64,000 nucleotides of DNA. Origin: Flammeovirgaceae bacterium SG7u.111. Its GTDB lineage: Bacteria > Bacteroidota > Bacteroidia > Cytophagales > Flammeovirgaceae. A program made the translations under genes and the position numbers. Positions 26,919-35,921 of the stretch are shown here, one piece after another; within the stretch, counting starts at the first letter, position 1, and every line of letters begins with the position of its first letter. A model generated the notes under the pieces. That model was not told the origin of the DNA. It saw only the letters and a program-made list of their open reading frames with translations, and searched no databases. The stretch lies in the NCBI GenBank assembly GCA_034044135.1, contig CP139021.1:1565635-1629634 (forward strand), in the 5' to 3' direction.

Positions 26919-28094
26919 ATGCAACTTACTCAAGAAATAAAAAAGTTTATTTTAGAACATCAGGATGAAGATCCTTTGAAGCTTTTGCTTAAGAAAGAGG
27001 CTTATCCTGATATTCCCATGCAGTTTGCCGTAGAGCAAATTTTAGGTAGAAAAAAAGCAAAAACTAAGTTGCCGACTTGGGTAGAAAATGAGGGGATTAT
27101 CTATCCCGCAAAGCTTTCAATGGAACAATGTTCTTCTGAACAAACGGCTAAGTACAAAGCGGATTTGGTAGTGGGGAAATCACTTTTGGACATGACTGGA
27201 GGCTTCGGGGTTGATACTGCTTTTTTTGCAGAGAAGTTTGAAAAGGTAGTGTATGTAGAAAGAAACGAGGCTCTTTTTGAAGTTGCAAAGCAAAATTTCA
27301 ACACGTTGGGACTTGCGCATGTTGGAGGGGTTTGTGGCAATGCAGTGGATTATTTACAGCAAAATAAAGAGCAATTTGATGTGATTTACCTTGATCCTGC
27401 TCGGCGAGATGAGCATGCCCAAAAGGTTTTCCAACTAGAAGATTGCGAGCCAAATTTGTTGGAAATAAAGAGCCTTTTGCTTTCTAAGTCTAAAGAAGTT
27501 TTGGTGAAGCTCAGCCCAATGCTTGATATAAAAAAAGCCGTTCAAGCACTCTTCCCTTCGGAAATTCATGTGTTGGCGGTAGATAATGAATGCAAGGAAG
27601 TACTTTGCAAGCTGGATCAAACCAAGGTTGTAAACCCAAAACTGGTTGCGGTAAACCTGAAAAAGAATGGGAAAATGGATCTTTTTGAAGGTTATTTAGA
27701 TGATGAACGAGCTTATTCACCCGTATTTTCTGAGCCGCTACAGTATATTTATGAACCTAACGTAGCTCTTTTGAAAGCAGGTTTCTTTAATAGTGTGGCT
27801 AAAAAGTACCAATTAAACAAACTTCATCCGCACACACATATTTATGCATCAGAGCAATTGATAAATGAGTTTCCAGGTAGGATTTTTGTGTTTGAAAAGA
27901 GTATTGGGTTAAACAAAAAGGTGCTTTCTAGAGAAATATCTGGCAAAAAAGCCAACATTACCGTAAGGAATTATCCCATGAGTGTGCAGCAAATTAGGCA
28001 AAAAACGGGATTGGGCGAAGGCGGTGATGTTTATTTGTTTGCAGTCACCACCTTGGGTAATGAAAAGTTGATATTGAAATGCCGAAAAATATAA
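26919..28094 (+). CDS. Class I SAM methyltransferase with THUMP-like/PG1098 layout
   Basis: This is a 391-residue protein. SAM-binding core: LLDMTGGFGVDTAFFAEKF, VVYVERNE and VIYLDPARRDE (a D-P-x-R motif, usual for RNA base methyltransferases). The N-terminal part is a helical domain and the C-terminal part (from about 290) is a THUMP-like/ferredoxin-like domain. Orthologues in Bacteroidota are annotated as class I methyltransferases of this type, probably acting on RNA. Divergent from the lipoprotein gene. Confidence 0.8.
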   Translation: MQLTQEIKKFILEHQDEDPLKLLLKKEAYPDIPMQFAVEQILGRKKAKTKLPTWVENEGIIYPAKLSMEQCSSEQTAKYKADLVVGKSLLDMTGGFGVDTAFFAEKFEKVVYVERNEALFEVAKQNFNTLGLAHVGGVCGNAVDYLQQNKEQFDVIYLDPARRDEHAQKVFQLEDCEPNLLEIKSLLLSKSKEVLVKLSPMLDIKKAVQALFPSEIHVLAVDNECKEVLCKLDQTKVVNPKLVAVNLKKNGKMDLFEGYLDDERAYSPVFSEPLQYIYEPNVALLKAGFFNSVAKKYQLNKLHPHTHIYASEQLINEFPGRIFVFEKSIGLNKKVLSREISGKKANITVRNYPMSVQQIRQKTGLGEGGDVYLFAVTTLGNEKLILKCRKI

Positions 28095-28095
28095 A

Positions 28096-28866
28096 CTACT
28101 TCTCTAACAGGTTTTTTACATCTTTCCAGAAAATATTTACCCAGCCAGTGTACATCTTTCCCGAAGGGTGCAGCCCATCTGAAGCAAGCAGGGCCTCATC
28201 GTTTTTGGCAGTTCTAGAATAGGGTGTAATATTATAAAAAGCCACTTGGTACTTTTCACAAATCTCACTTGCCTTTTCATTGTAATTATCTAATTCTAGG
28301 GCAATTTTCTGGCTATCTCTGGCAGAGGCAAAAGGTGTTACCCCATAATCGGGAATAGAAACTACAAATACTCTTTCAGGTCGGTTCTGGGTAAAGGAAA
28401 TAGACTGTATCAATAACTCTTCAAATTCCTTTTCGTACTGCTCAAAAGGATAGCCTCTGTACTGGTTATTCACCCCAATTAGGAGGGAAACCAAGTCATA
28501 ATCATTTGTGATCTTTTCAGCATTAATGGCTTTTTGCAGCTCATCAGTCGTCCATCCAGTGGTAGCTATTATTTTAGGAGGTTCTACTTTCAGCCCTTCC
28601 TCTTCTAGCTTTTTACTAAGTTGTACAGGCCACCTTTCGTTCGTAGCCACACTTTCCCCAATTGTATAAGAATCGCCTAAGGCTAAATACTTTATAGTAG
28701 ATGAAGTTGAATCGGTAGAGGGTGTTGTGGTCATGTCTTGTTCTGTAGGTTTTGGAGTTTTAGTACTGTCTTCACTTTGGGGGTTAGGCGATGACGTTGA
28801 AAAACAACTTGTAATGACTAAAAATACGAATAAGTAGTAGGTTTTGAATAACATCATGAACTTCAT
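28096..28866 (-). CDS. SGNH/GDSL-hydrolase lipoprotein
   Basis: This is a 256-residue lipoprotein (FVFLVITSC) with a Ser/Thr/Pro-rich linker (about 25-58) and then an SGNH hydrolase domain. Block I ALGDSYTIGE holds the catalytic Ser, block III LIGVNNQYRG the Asn, and block V DGLHPSG the Asp and His. It would hydrolyse an ester, such as an acyl or acetyl group on a lipid or glycan. It converges with the methyltransferase gene, with one base between stops. Confidence 0.88.
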   Translation of the reverse strand: MKFMMLFKTYYLFVFLVITSCFSTSSPNPQSEDSTKTPKPTEQDMTTTPSTDSTSSTIKYLALGDSYTIGESVATNERWPVQLSKKLEEEGLKVEPPKIIATTGWTTDELQKAINAEKITNDYDLVSLLIGVNNQYRGYPFEQYEKEFEELLIQSISFTQNRPERVFVVSIPDYGVTPFASARDSQKIALELDNYNEKASEICEKYQVAFYNITPYSRTAKNDEALLASDGLHPSGKMYTGWVNIFWKDVKNLLEK

Positions 28867-29703
28867 AGATGAGGGTTGGAATTATATTATTTTGTTGTCT
28901 AGCAAAACTTGAACATACATAAGTAAGCATTTTTACCTCATTACTATAAGCAAAAAATAAGGCAGATGTTTTGGTAGTAGCTGGAAATGAAGTGGGTTAA
29001 TAAAAGCAAGTATTTAAGATATTGATTAAACTAAAAAGGAGCTTTTGGTTTTTACTTTAAGAGGAAAAATATCCTGATAGGTAGAAATCGCAGACTTAAT
29101 AAGTGTTTATAAAAATTTAGATTTTGAGCATTTATTACATAGCCTGTCAAATCGCTTTTCTCGAGTTTTTTATTTTACCCGTTTCTTGGTATTTTTAGTA
29201 TAAGTCATTGTTTATCAATGTTTTGAGATAGGAGTATAGCTACTTGTGGATAGTGTGAATATTTTGTTTGAATTAAAATTTGAAGTAACCTGATAATCTA
29301 TGGAAAAGTTAACTAATCTTAATTAGTCATCCGAATATATCAAGTTTACTTGCAAAGTATGAATAGTGTGTATACAGGGAATAAAGCAGTGTTAATTAAT
29401 ATTTGGAATATTGATTTATTTTGTGATAAATATTTTGCAATGTCATAATAGGCAATAGAATATTTGTAACTGTTTAAGTGTGTTTGTAATAAAGATTGAG
29501 TGTTGGGGAATTAGTTCAGTGTTCTTAACATACGTTTGCATATGAAGATTTTGTCATAAAAGTGGATAAATCCTAGTTCAACTTACATGTAATCATTGTG
29601 CATCAAAATAAGATAGGATACTTATATAAATGGCCTAGCGTAGATAAGTACAAGCTATCAAATATAAGCACTTTACTAAATTCTATACTAAAACTAAGAC
29701 ACG
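28867..29703. other. Long AT-rich intergenic region
   Basis: 837 bases between divergent genes with no convincing ORF, RNA gene or strong hairpin. It must hold the promoter of the yfiR-like gene. Nothing else can be supported. Confidence 0.5.
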
Positions 29704-30231
29704 ATGAATTATTCTCGTAAGATTTTCTTAACCCTTATTCTTATGGCTATTAGCTGGAGTATCCTTCCAGCACAGACATCAAACCGATATGAAATAAGGA
29801 AAATGTTCATGTACCATTTCTTTAAGTACATTGAGTGGCCTGATGATAATAGTGCTAGTGGTGAGTTTGTTATTGCTGTTGCAGGCGATGATCAAATGGC
29901 ACAGGTATTATCTAAGAACTTTAACAGTTTCAAAAGACACGGAAAAAAGAAATACGTTGTAAGAAGCTATGATAGCTTCGAGCAAGTAAAAGATTGCCAT
30001 GTACTCTTCTTAGGAAGAAGTCAAAGCAAGTATTTTGAAGATGTAAAAGGTCAGTTTGAAGGTAAGTCGACCTTACTTATTACAGATAGAAATGGACTTG
30101 GAGACAAAGGCAGTTGTATCAACTTTAAAGAGCAAGGGAATAAGCTCCAGTTTGAACTAAATGTCTCTTCTTTAGACAAAGCAAAACTGAAGGTTGCAGG
30201 GCAATTAAGACAAGTTGCAATTTTGATTTAA
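29704..30231 (+). CDS. YfiR-like (DUF4154) periplasmic protein
   Basis: This is a 175-residue exported protein (signal peptide ending ILPAQT). The mature domain fits DUF4154/YfiR: YEIRKMFMYHFFKYIEWPDD, GEFVIAVAGDD, CHVLFLGRSQ, LLITDRNGLGDKGSCINFKEQGNKLQFELN. In Pseudomonas, YfiR is a periplasmic inhibitor of a HAMP-containing diguanylate cyclase. Here the gene is followed 114 bases later by a membrane sensor with a periplasmic helical domain and HAMP domain, so a similar control is plausible, but inferred. Confidence 0.75.
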   Translation: MNYSRKIFLTLILMAISWSILPAQTSNRYEIRKMFMYHFFKYIEWPDDNSASGEFVIAVAGDDQMAQVLSKNFNSFKRHGKKKYVVRSYDSFEQVKDCHVLFLGRSQSKYFEDVKGQFEGKSTLLITDRNGLGDKGSCINFKEQGNKLQFELNVSSLDKAKLKVAGQLRQVAILI

Positions 30232-30345
30232 AAAAGGGCGATACTCAAGTAATTTGTGGGGTACATCAGCGTTTCTAAACTGATAACCCCATTTTTTTTG
30301 AGGTATAGAGACGCAAACTATAAACATTTACTTGGCTCATAAACA

Positions 30346-31995
30346 ATGAATAAATTCAGATTAACGATTAAGACGAGGATCATTGCAGGTTTCTTATTGC
30401 TGATTGTGATTTTTGGATGCAATGCTCTTATCAGTTTTACTACACTAGAAAATAGCCAGGCTATTATCAGGAGTAATTCTGAGGATATCAATCCTAGTGT
30501 TACCGCACTGCACGATTTTTCGGAATTGTTGCTGAAGTCAAAAATGTATTCGACAAACTGGGTATATCTGCAAGCGAATACGGATGATAAGAAAGATTTG
30601 AAAGATCTTCACAAAAACTTATATCCTACTTTGAAAATTAGGTTGAATAACCTTAAAAAAAACTGGGATAACCCAGAGCATATAAGTGAGCTTGATTCAA
30701 TTTTTACAAGTTTTGAGGAGATGCTTGCCAGCGAGAAAGAGATCATGGCCTTACTGGTTTCTTTTGACGATTACCAAAATCCTTTGGCAAAATTCACGGC
30801 AGAAGACCTAATTGAAAAAACGATTCTTATTCAAACAGCAACTATCTCTGAAAGGTTATCTAAGCTGGTGGTTGCTAAGCAGGCTGAAGCCGCTGCTGCC
30901 GATAAAAGTCTACTAGTCTCTTTTGGTGAGTTGAGAATTATAAATACTGTGTCAGGTATATTGACAGTGATTTTTGGATTGGTAGGGGCATTATTTGTTG
31001 CTAATTCAATCACTACACCTATCAATAAACTGAAAGAAGTCATTATAAAGCTAGGTCATGGTGTACTTCCAGATAGCCAATCTTCTAAGTTTAAGAATGA
31101 TGAAATAGGTGAGATGGAAAAAGCTGTAGATAAGCTTGTGAAAGGATTGATTTCTACTTCAGAGTTTGCCGAAACAATAGGTAAAGGCGAGTACGATAAT
31201 TCTTATCAGCCACTGAGTGAAGAAGATATTTTGGGTAATGCTCTCATTTTGATGAGAGATAACTTGAAGAAGGTGTCTGAAGAAGATAAGAAGAGAAACT
31301 GGATTGCTACAGGAGTTGCACGTTTCTCTGATATTTTAAGGAGCGAACATGAGAATATAGAAGTAGTAACGAATAATATTCTTCAAGAGCTTATCATGTA
31401 TGTGGAGGCGAACCAAGGTGGTATTTTCATTGTAAATGATGATAATAGAAGTGATGTTCACCTAGAAATGGTAGCCTGCTACGCTTACGATAGGCGCAAA
31501 TTCTTAGAGAAAAGAGTAGATGTAGGAGAAGGTTTGGTAGGTCAGTCTTACCAAGAAAATGATAAAATATTTTTAACTGATGTTCCTGAAGAGTATGTAA
31601 GTATATCTTCTGGATTAGGTGAAGCTAACCCAACAAGTATCTTGATTATTCCTTTGTCAATCAATGAAGAAACTGTGGGTGTACTAGAGCTTGCTTCTTT
31701 CAAAGTATTTGAAGACCATGAGGTTGAATTTATAGAGAAAATAGCTGAAAATACTGCTTCTAGTATCGCTTCTGTAAAAATAAACCATAGGACTAAAAAG
31801 TTACTAGAAGAGTCTCAGTTGAGTGCCGAACAGTTAAGGTCTCAAGAAGAAGAAATGAGGCAAAATACAGAAGAACTTCAAGCTACTCAAGAGGAGTACG
31901 AAAGACGAATAAATGAGCTGGAAAGGCAACTTGAGCTCAAAAAGTCTGAAGAAGGAGCCAATTATGAAAGTAATATTGGTAACTCACTCGAGTAA
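30346..31995 (+). CDS. Membrane sensor: helical sensor, HAMP, GAF, coiled coil, no output domain
   Basis: This is a 549-residue protein. A first membrane helix (about 9-29) leads to a periplasmic four-helix-type sensor (about 30-195), a second membrane helix (about 200-220), HAMP (ANSITTPINKLKE), a second HAMP-like linker (about 275-320), and a GAF domain (about 325-480, with QGGIFIVNDD and GVLELASF). It ends with a coiled coil (EQLRSQEEEMRQNTEELQATQEEYERR). No kinase, cyclase or methyl-accepting hairpin follows. In Cytophagales this coiled-coil motif usually leads into PAS and histidine kinase domains. It may act through a partner. It is a close relative of the protein at 52851-54104. Confidence 0.85.
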   Translation: MNKFRLTIKTRIIAGFLLLIVIFGCNALISFTTLENSQAIIRSNSEDINPSVTALHDFSELLLKSKMYSTNWVYLQANTDDKKDLKDLHKNLYPTLKIRLNNLKKNWDNPEHISELDSIFTSFEEMLASEKEIMALLVSFDDYQNPLAKFTAEDLIEKTILIQTATISERLSKLVVAKQAEAAAADKSLLVSFGELRIINTVSGILTVIFGLVGALFVANSITTPINKLKEVIIKLGHGVLPDSQSSKFKNDEIGEMEKAVDKLVKGLISTSEFAETIGKGEYDNSYQPLSEEDILGNALILMRDNLKKVSEEDKKRNWIATGVARFSDILRSEHENIEVVTNNILQELIMYVEANQGGIFIVNDDNRSDVHLEMVACYAYDRRKFLEKRVDVGEGLVGQSYQENDKIFLTDVPEEYVSISSGLGEANPTSILIIPLSINEETVGVLELASFKVFEDHEVEFIEKIAENTASSIASVKINHRTKKLLEESQLSAEQLRSQEEEMRQNTEELQATQEEYERRINELERQLELKKSEEGANYESNIGNSLE

Positions 31996-32186
31996 CAAGA
32001 AATTGATATATTGATACATGAAGCCAAAATAGTAGAGCTGCTCTGAAAAGAGCAGCTTTTTTTGTTCTAAATTATAGTAAAGAGGAAGATGTAAAAACTA
32101 AGGACCGCCACCTTTCATTTTTTGTGTAAATTCGCAACTTCATTCAACCATAGCTACTAATGTTGATAGCTCAGAATTTATACTAA

Positions 32187-32987
32187 ATGGCTTTAGACAA
32201 TAAGATTTTTAAAAACGAAGACCCTCGAAAACTCTGGTACTTTTTAGGGGCGTCTATACTCATCAGTTGGGTAACTCTTTTAATCCCTAAAATAAGCTTT
32301 GCTTATGTAATTACTCCCTTTCTTGTAGCGCTGTTTTTGGCTACCTTCAATACTACTGAAGGGATAAAGAAAGATTTTAGGGATAGAATAGTTGATATAA
32401 AACGTATTAATAGAGGATGGTTGCTTTTGGTTTTGCTTTTTCATCCCACAGTAGTTTTTTTAACTTATGGTTTATCAGCTGGGTTTGGACTAGCCCCTAT
32501 AGATTGGGAGTGCATCAAGTTGAGTGTTTCCCAAAATTTGCTCATGTACCTAGTTTTCATGATTTTCCCATCTATTTTCGAGCAAGCTGCTTGGAGAGGG
32601 TTTGCCCTAGACAGGATGCAGCTTAAGTGGACAGCTTTGCAGGCAAGTTTGCTTACGGCACTTTTCCATATTGTTTGGTGCTTACCATTGTTTTTCGAGG
32701 GAAATGTGATGGCTAGCATTGGGCTATTTACCCCACGTTTCTTTGCTTGGGTAATACAGATGCTTGCACTATCAGTGGTTTACACCGTGATTTACAACAA
32801 CAATCAGCGGAGTATTTTGATTACTATTTTGTTTCATGTTTTATTTAATATTACTAATGTAGCGCTTTGCTATAAGCTTGCTGAAGCAAGTGTAAGCACT
32901 GAAGTGATAAGGACGGGTATCTATGTACTAACAGCTGCAGGGTTTGTGGTATACTTCGGTGCCAAACACCTCCTAAAAGAGAAATAA
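32187..32987 (+). CDS. CPBP-family intramembrane protease-like protein
   Basis: This is a 266-residue protein with seven or so membrane segments. CPBP (CAAX-type) motifs: motif 1 is IFEQAAWRGFAL, where the usual EE-x3-R reads E-Q-x2-W-R so the second Glu is Gln; motif 2 is LFHIVW; motif 3 is LFHVLFN. The first Glu and the His residues remain, so it may still be active. CPBP proteins cleave or process membrane proteins. Single gene. Confidence 0.8.
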   Translation: MALDNKIFKNEDPRKLWYFLGASILISWVTLLIPKISFAYVITPFLVALFLATFNTTEGIKKDFRDRIVDIKRINRGWLLLVLLFHPTVVFLTYGLSAGFGLAPIDWECIKLSVSQNLLMYLVFMIFPSIFEQAAWRGFALDRMQLKWTALQASLLTALFHIVWCLPLFFEGNVMASIGLFTPRFFAWVIQMLALSVVYTVIYNNNQRSILITILFHVLFNITNVALCYKLAEASVSTEVIRTGIYVLTAAGFVVYFGAKHLLKEK

Positions 32988-33109
32988 AAATAGGATTCAG
33001 GTATTTAAGCTAAAATTTGAATTTCTTATTCAAATGGAGTTTTTGTTGAAAGGCTACTAATAAAACATGGAGGGTTTTACAAAAATGTTCAAATTTCAAG
33101 GAATCTTAT

Positions 33110-33117
33110 TAGTTTTG
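33110..33117 (+). promoter_or_regulatory. Possible promoter -7 box before serB-serA fusion
   Basis: TAGTTTTG fits the Bacteroidota TAnnTTTG box. It would leave a leader of about 110 bases with a small hairpin (CTAGCCAGCTAG). The -33 TTG is not at the expected place, so support is weak. Confidence 0.3.
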
Positions 33118-33232
33118 TAGCCTTAAAAATAAACCTAGCCAGCTAGGTATAACTTGGCTATGGAGTGAGAGCTTACAAGCCATCAAATCAGCGTTAATTA
33201 AACTATTTTAAGGACTAGTTCCTAACCTCAAG

Positions 33233-35125
33233 ATGGAAAACAAAAAATACTACATCATTGATTTTGATAGTACTTTCACCAAAGTAGAAGCACTCGACGA
33301 GCTATGTGACATTGTACATGCAGGCAAAGAAAGCCTTGGACCTGTTCTTTCCAAAGTAAAGGACATTACCGATAGGGCTATGGAAGGAGAACTTTCCTTT
33401 GCCGAGGGGCTTGCTGAGCGAATTGCCATTATTGGAGCTCATCGCGATCACCTTCCCACCTTGGTCGATAGACTTAAAACCAAAGTAACCGATTCTATAG
33501 CTAGAAATAAGGATTTCTTCGCAAAGAATGCCGACGATATTCTGATCATTTCCAATGGATTTGTGGCATTTATAGAGCCTATTGTAACGCAATATGGCAT
33601 TAAAAGTGAGAATATCTATGCCAACCATTTTGAGTTCGATACTGAAGGAAATATAATTGGTTTTGACAAAAGTAACCCACTAGCTGGCAACAATGGAAAG
33701 GTGAAGTTGATGAAAGACCTGAACCTAAAGGGGGATATTTATGTGATCGGTGATGGTTACAATGATTATGAGATCAAAAAAGCAGGGATCGCCGATAAGT
33801 TTTTTGCTTTCACAGAAAATATAAACCGTGAGAAGGTGAGCCAAGTTGCCGACTATATCGCACCAAGTTTCGACGAAGTTCTTTACGTAAATAAAATGCC
33901 AATGGCTATTTCTTATCCTAAAAATAGAATTAATGTATTGCTTCTAGAAAATGTGCACCCCAATGCTCAAAAGATGTTTGAGGATGAGGGTTACAATGTA
34001 GAAGTGATGAAAGGAGCTCTTGATGAAAATGAGCTTGCAGAGCGTATCAAAGGAGTTTCTATTTTGGGTATTCGCTCAAAAACCAACGTAACAGCAAAAG
34101 TGCTTGCCAATGCTAACCGCCTTATGGCAGTTGGTGCATTTTGCATAGGTACTAACCAAATTGATTTAGCGGGCTGCCTTGAAAAAGGTATCACCGTATT
34201 CAATGCACCTTTTAGCAATACGCGTAGCGTGGTTGAGCTTGCAATCGGTGAAATTATCATGTTGATGAGAAACCTTCCTGATAAAATGGCTGCCATGCAC
34301 CAAGGCAAATGGGATAAATCTGCAAGCGGTTCTTTTGAGATTAGAGGGAAGAAGTTGGGCATAGTAGGATATGGAAACATTGGTGCTCAGCTTTCTGTAT
34401 TGGCAGAAAATATGGGTATGAAGGTTTATTACTACGATATGGTAGAAAAACTAGCCTTGGGCAATGCAACCAAATGCAATTCTATGGAAGAGCTGCTTGG
34501 TATTGCCGATGTAGTCTCTCTCCACGTAGATGGCAGGGCTGAAAACAAGATGGTTTTTGGCGAAGAGCAATTTGCCATGATGAAAAAAGGGTCTATTTTG
34601 GTGAACTTGGCTAGAGGTTTTGTGGTAGATATAAAAGCTCTTACTGACAACCTGAAAAGTGGAAAACTAGTGGGTGCGGGAATCGACGTGTTCCCCGAAG
34701 AGCCTAAAAATAACCAAGAGCCATTTGTGTCTGATCTACTTGGTATGAAAAACGTAATTCTTACTCCGCATATCGGAGGAAGTACACTAGAAGCTCAGGA
34801 AAATATTGCCAGCTTTGTACCTAGTAAAATCATCGAATATGTGAACACGGGTAATACGTTCAATAGTGTGAATTTCCCGAACTTGCAGTTGCCAGCCTTC
34901 GAAAAGTCGCATAGGTTGCTCCATATTCACAAGAATGTATCTGGTATTTTGGCTAAGATCAATAGCGTATTAGCTAAGCATGAGATCAATATCATGGGAC
35001 AATACCTCAAAACCAACGAACAAGTTGGTTATGTGATCACCGATATAGATAAAGAGTACGATAAGCAAGTGATGAAAGACCTAAAAGCAATTGAAGATAC
35101 TATCAAGTTTAGGATTCTTTACTAG
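33233..35125 (+). CDS. serA: Fused phosphoserine phosphatase-like / D-3-phosphoglycerate dehydrogenase
   Basis: This is a 630-residue fusion. Residues 1-215 are a HAD phosphatase of the SerB type (IIDFDSTFTKVEALDEL, LIISNGFVAFI, VIGDGYNDYEI). Residues about 235-550 are a D-isomer 2-hydroxyacid dehydrogenase: GIRSKTNVT, GAFCIGTNQIDL, Rossmann GIVGYGNIGAQL, NLARGFVVD, TPHIGGST. Residues about 560-630 are an ACT domain (HKNVSGILAKINSVLAKHEINI) typical of serine feedback control. It covers the first and last steps of serine synthesis from 3-phosphoglycerate; SerC would supply the middle step and is not in the window. Single gene with a terminator shared with the thioredoxin gene. Confidence 0.92.
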   Translation: MENKKYYIIDFDSTFTKVEALDELCDIVHAGKESLGPVLSKVKDITDRAMEGELSFAEGLAERIAIIGAHRDHLPTLVDRLKTKVTDSIARNKDFFAKNADDILIISNGFVAFIEPIVTQYGIKSENIYANHFEFDTEGNIIGFDKSNPLAGNNGKVKLMKDLNLKGDIYVIGDGYNDYEIKKAGIADKFFAFTENINREKVSQVADYIAPSFDEVLYVNKMPMAISYPKNRINVLLLENVHPNAQKMFEDEGYNVEVMKGALDENELAERIKGVSILGIRSKTNVTAKVLANANRLMAVGAFCIGTNQIDLAGCLEKGITVFNAPFSNTRSVVELAIGEIIMLMRNLPDKMAAMHQGKWDKSASGSFEIRGKKLGIVGYGNIGAQLSVLAENMGMKVYYYDMVEKLALGNATKCNSMEELLGIADVVSLHVDGRAENKMVFGEEQFAMMKKGSILVNLARGFVVDIKALTDNLKSGKLVGAGIDVFPEEPKNNQEPFVSDLLGMKNVILTPHIGGSTLEAQENIASFVPSKIIEYVNTGNTFNSVNFPNLQLPAFEKSHRLLHIHKNVSGILAKINSVLAKHEINIMGQYLKTNEQVGYVITDIDKEYDKQVMKDLKAIEDTIKFRILY

Positions 35126-35160
35126 CAGCATTTGCTTGGGAAAAGCAATATTATATAAAG

Positions 35161-35189
35161 GCCATCGAATCTCAATCAGACTCGATGGC
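35161..35189. terminator. Bidirectional terminator
   Basis: Eight-base arms GCCATCGA (35161-35168) and TCGATGGC (35182-35189), followed by TTTTGTTTTTTTT on the plus strand. It lies between the convergent serA-fusion and thioredoxin genes. Confidence 0.8.
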
Positions 35190-35223
35190 TTTTGTTTTTT
35201 TTAGTGATTTTTGTGCTTCGACC

Positions 35224-35535
35224 TTAAGCTTTCACGCCCAAAAAAGGTTCAAGTTGCCTAATGAGTTGCGCTTCAGGAACTACTCCCGATTGCCTCCACA
35301 AAATCTTGTTCTTATGGAAGAGAATCAAGGTAGGAATACCTCTTATCTGGTACTTTTGGGCTGCTGCGGCATTTTTATCTACATTTACCTTTAGTACTTT
35401 CAATTTGCCATCCAGCCTTGAAGCCACTTTGCTCAGCGTAGGCGCCATTACCTTACATGGCTGACACCAATCGGCATAAAAATCTACCAACACTGGAACA
35501 TCTGAATTTTTGATCAAATTTGAGAACTTTGACAT
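35224..35535 (-). CDS. trxA: Thioredoxin
   Basis: This is a 103-residue classical thioredoxin: VLVDFYADWCQPCKVMAP with the CxxC motif reading WCQPC (Gln for Gly), and cis-Pro GIPTLILF. Cytosolic disulphide reductase. It starts one base after the stop of the small membrane protein gene, so the two form an operon. Confidence 0.93.
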   Translation of the reverse strand: MSKFSNLIKNSDVPVLVDFYADWCQPCKVMAPTLSKVASRLDGKLKVLKVNVDKNAAAAQKYQIRGIPTLILFHKNKILWRQSGVVPEAQLIRQLEPFLGVKA

Positions 35536-35536
35536 T

Positions 35537-35767
35537 TTATTTACTGGTTTTTAATGCGTTAATGCTTTTAATTATAATTAGTCTAATGAGTAGTAGCCAT
35601 GGAAACCCATGCATTAGCAAGTCAAAATAATCCATAGCTTGCATGCCAACCGCTCCTCCTGCTACCCATTTTAGCTTTCCCCACACATGCGGTTCTGGGA
35701 AAAAAGGGGCGAGCCCGAGGGTGAGACATGCCATTACGATATATGCGGTATTGTTTACTATTTTCAT
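35537..35767 (-). CDS. Small inner-membrane protein next to thioredoxin
   Basis: This is a 76-residue protein with two hydrophobic segments (about 7-25 and 54-68). It is of unknown function. It is translated directly before trxA, and small proteins of this kind are seen beside thioredoxin genes in other Bacteroidota. A perfect palindrome (35788-35807) lies 20 bases upstream of its start. Confidence 0.65.
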   Translation of the reverse strand: MKIVNNTAYIVMACLTLGLAPFFPEPHVWGKLKWVAGGAVGMQAMDYFDLLMHGFPWLLLIRLIIIKSINALKTSK

Positions 35768-35787
35768 CAGCTATATTATTTACAAAC

Positions 35788-35807
35788 ACATGAACATTTG
35801 TTCATGT
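35788..35807. promoter_or_regulatory. Palindromic operator-like site before the thioredoxin operon
   Basis: ACATGAACATTTGTTCATGT has perfect 9-base arms around TT. The TGAACA/TGTTCA half-sites and size fit TetR-type operators. It lies 20 bases upstream of the small membrane protein start. The regulator is not identified. Confidence 0.55.
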
Positions 35808-35872
35808 AAATATAGTTCCCAAACCCTTAAAAAAAGAGTAGAAGGTTTAAAAGTAGATAGGCAGAAATGAAT

Positions 35873-35894
35873 AAAGCCCCTACAAAGGGGCTTT
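35873..35894 (-). terminator. Terminator of the lipoprotein gene
   Basis: Eight-base arms AAAGCCCC (35873-35880) and GGGGCTTT (35887-35894). On the minus strand the arm is followed by TATTCATTT. It lies 27 bases past the gene stop. Confidence 0.7.
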
Positions 35895-35921
35895 ACAAAA
35901 CTTGATACCTGAGGTGCTTGG

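Noticed and set aside
33125-33232. Possible riboswitch in the leader of the serB-serA fusion
   Set aside because: Only a small CTAGCCAGCTAG hairpin is visible; the SAM-II or other known consensus elements are not there.
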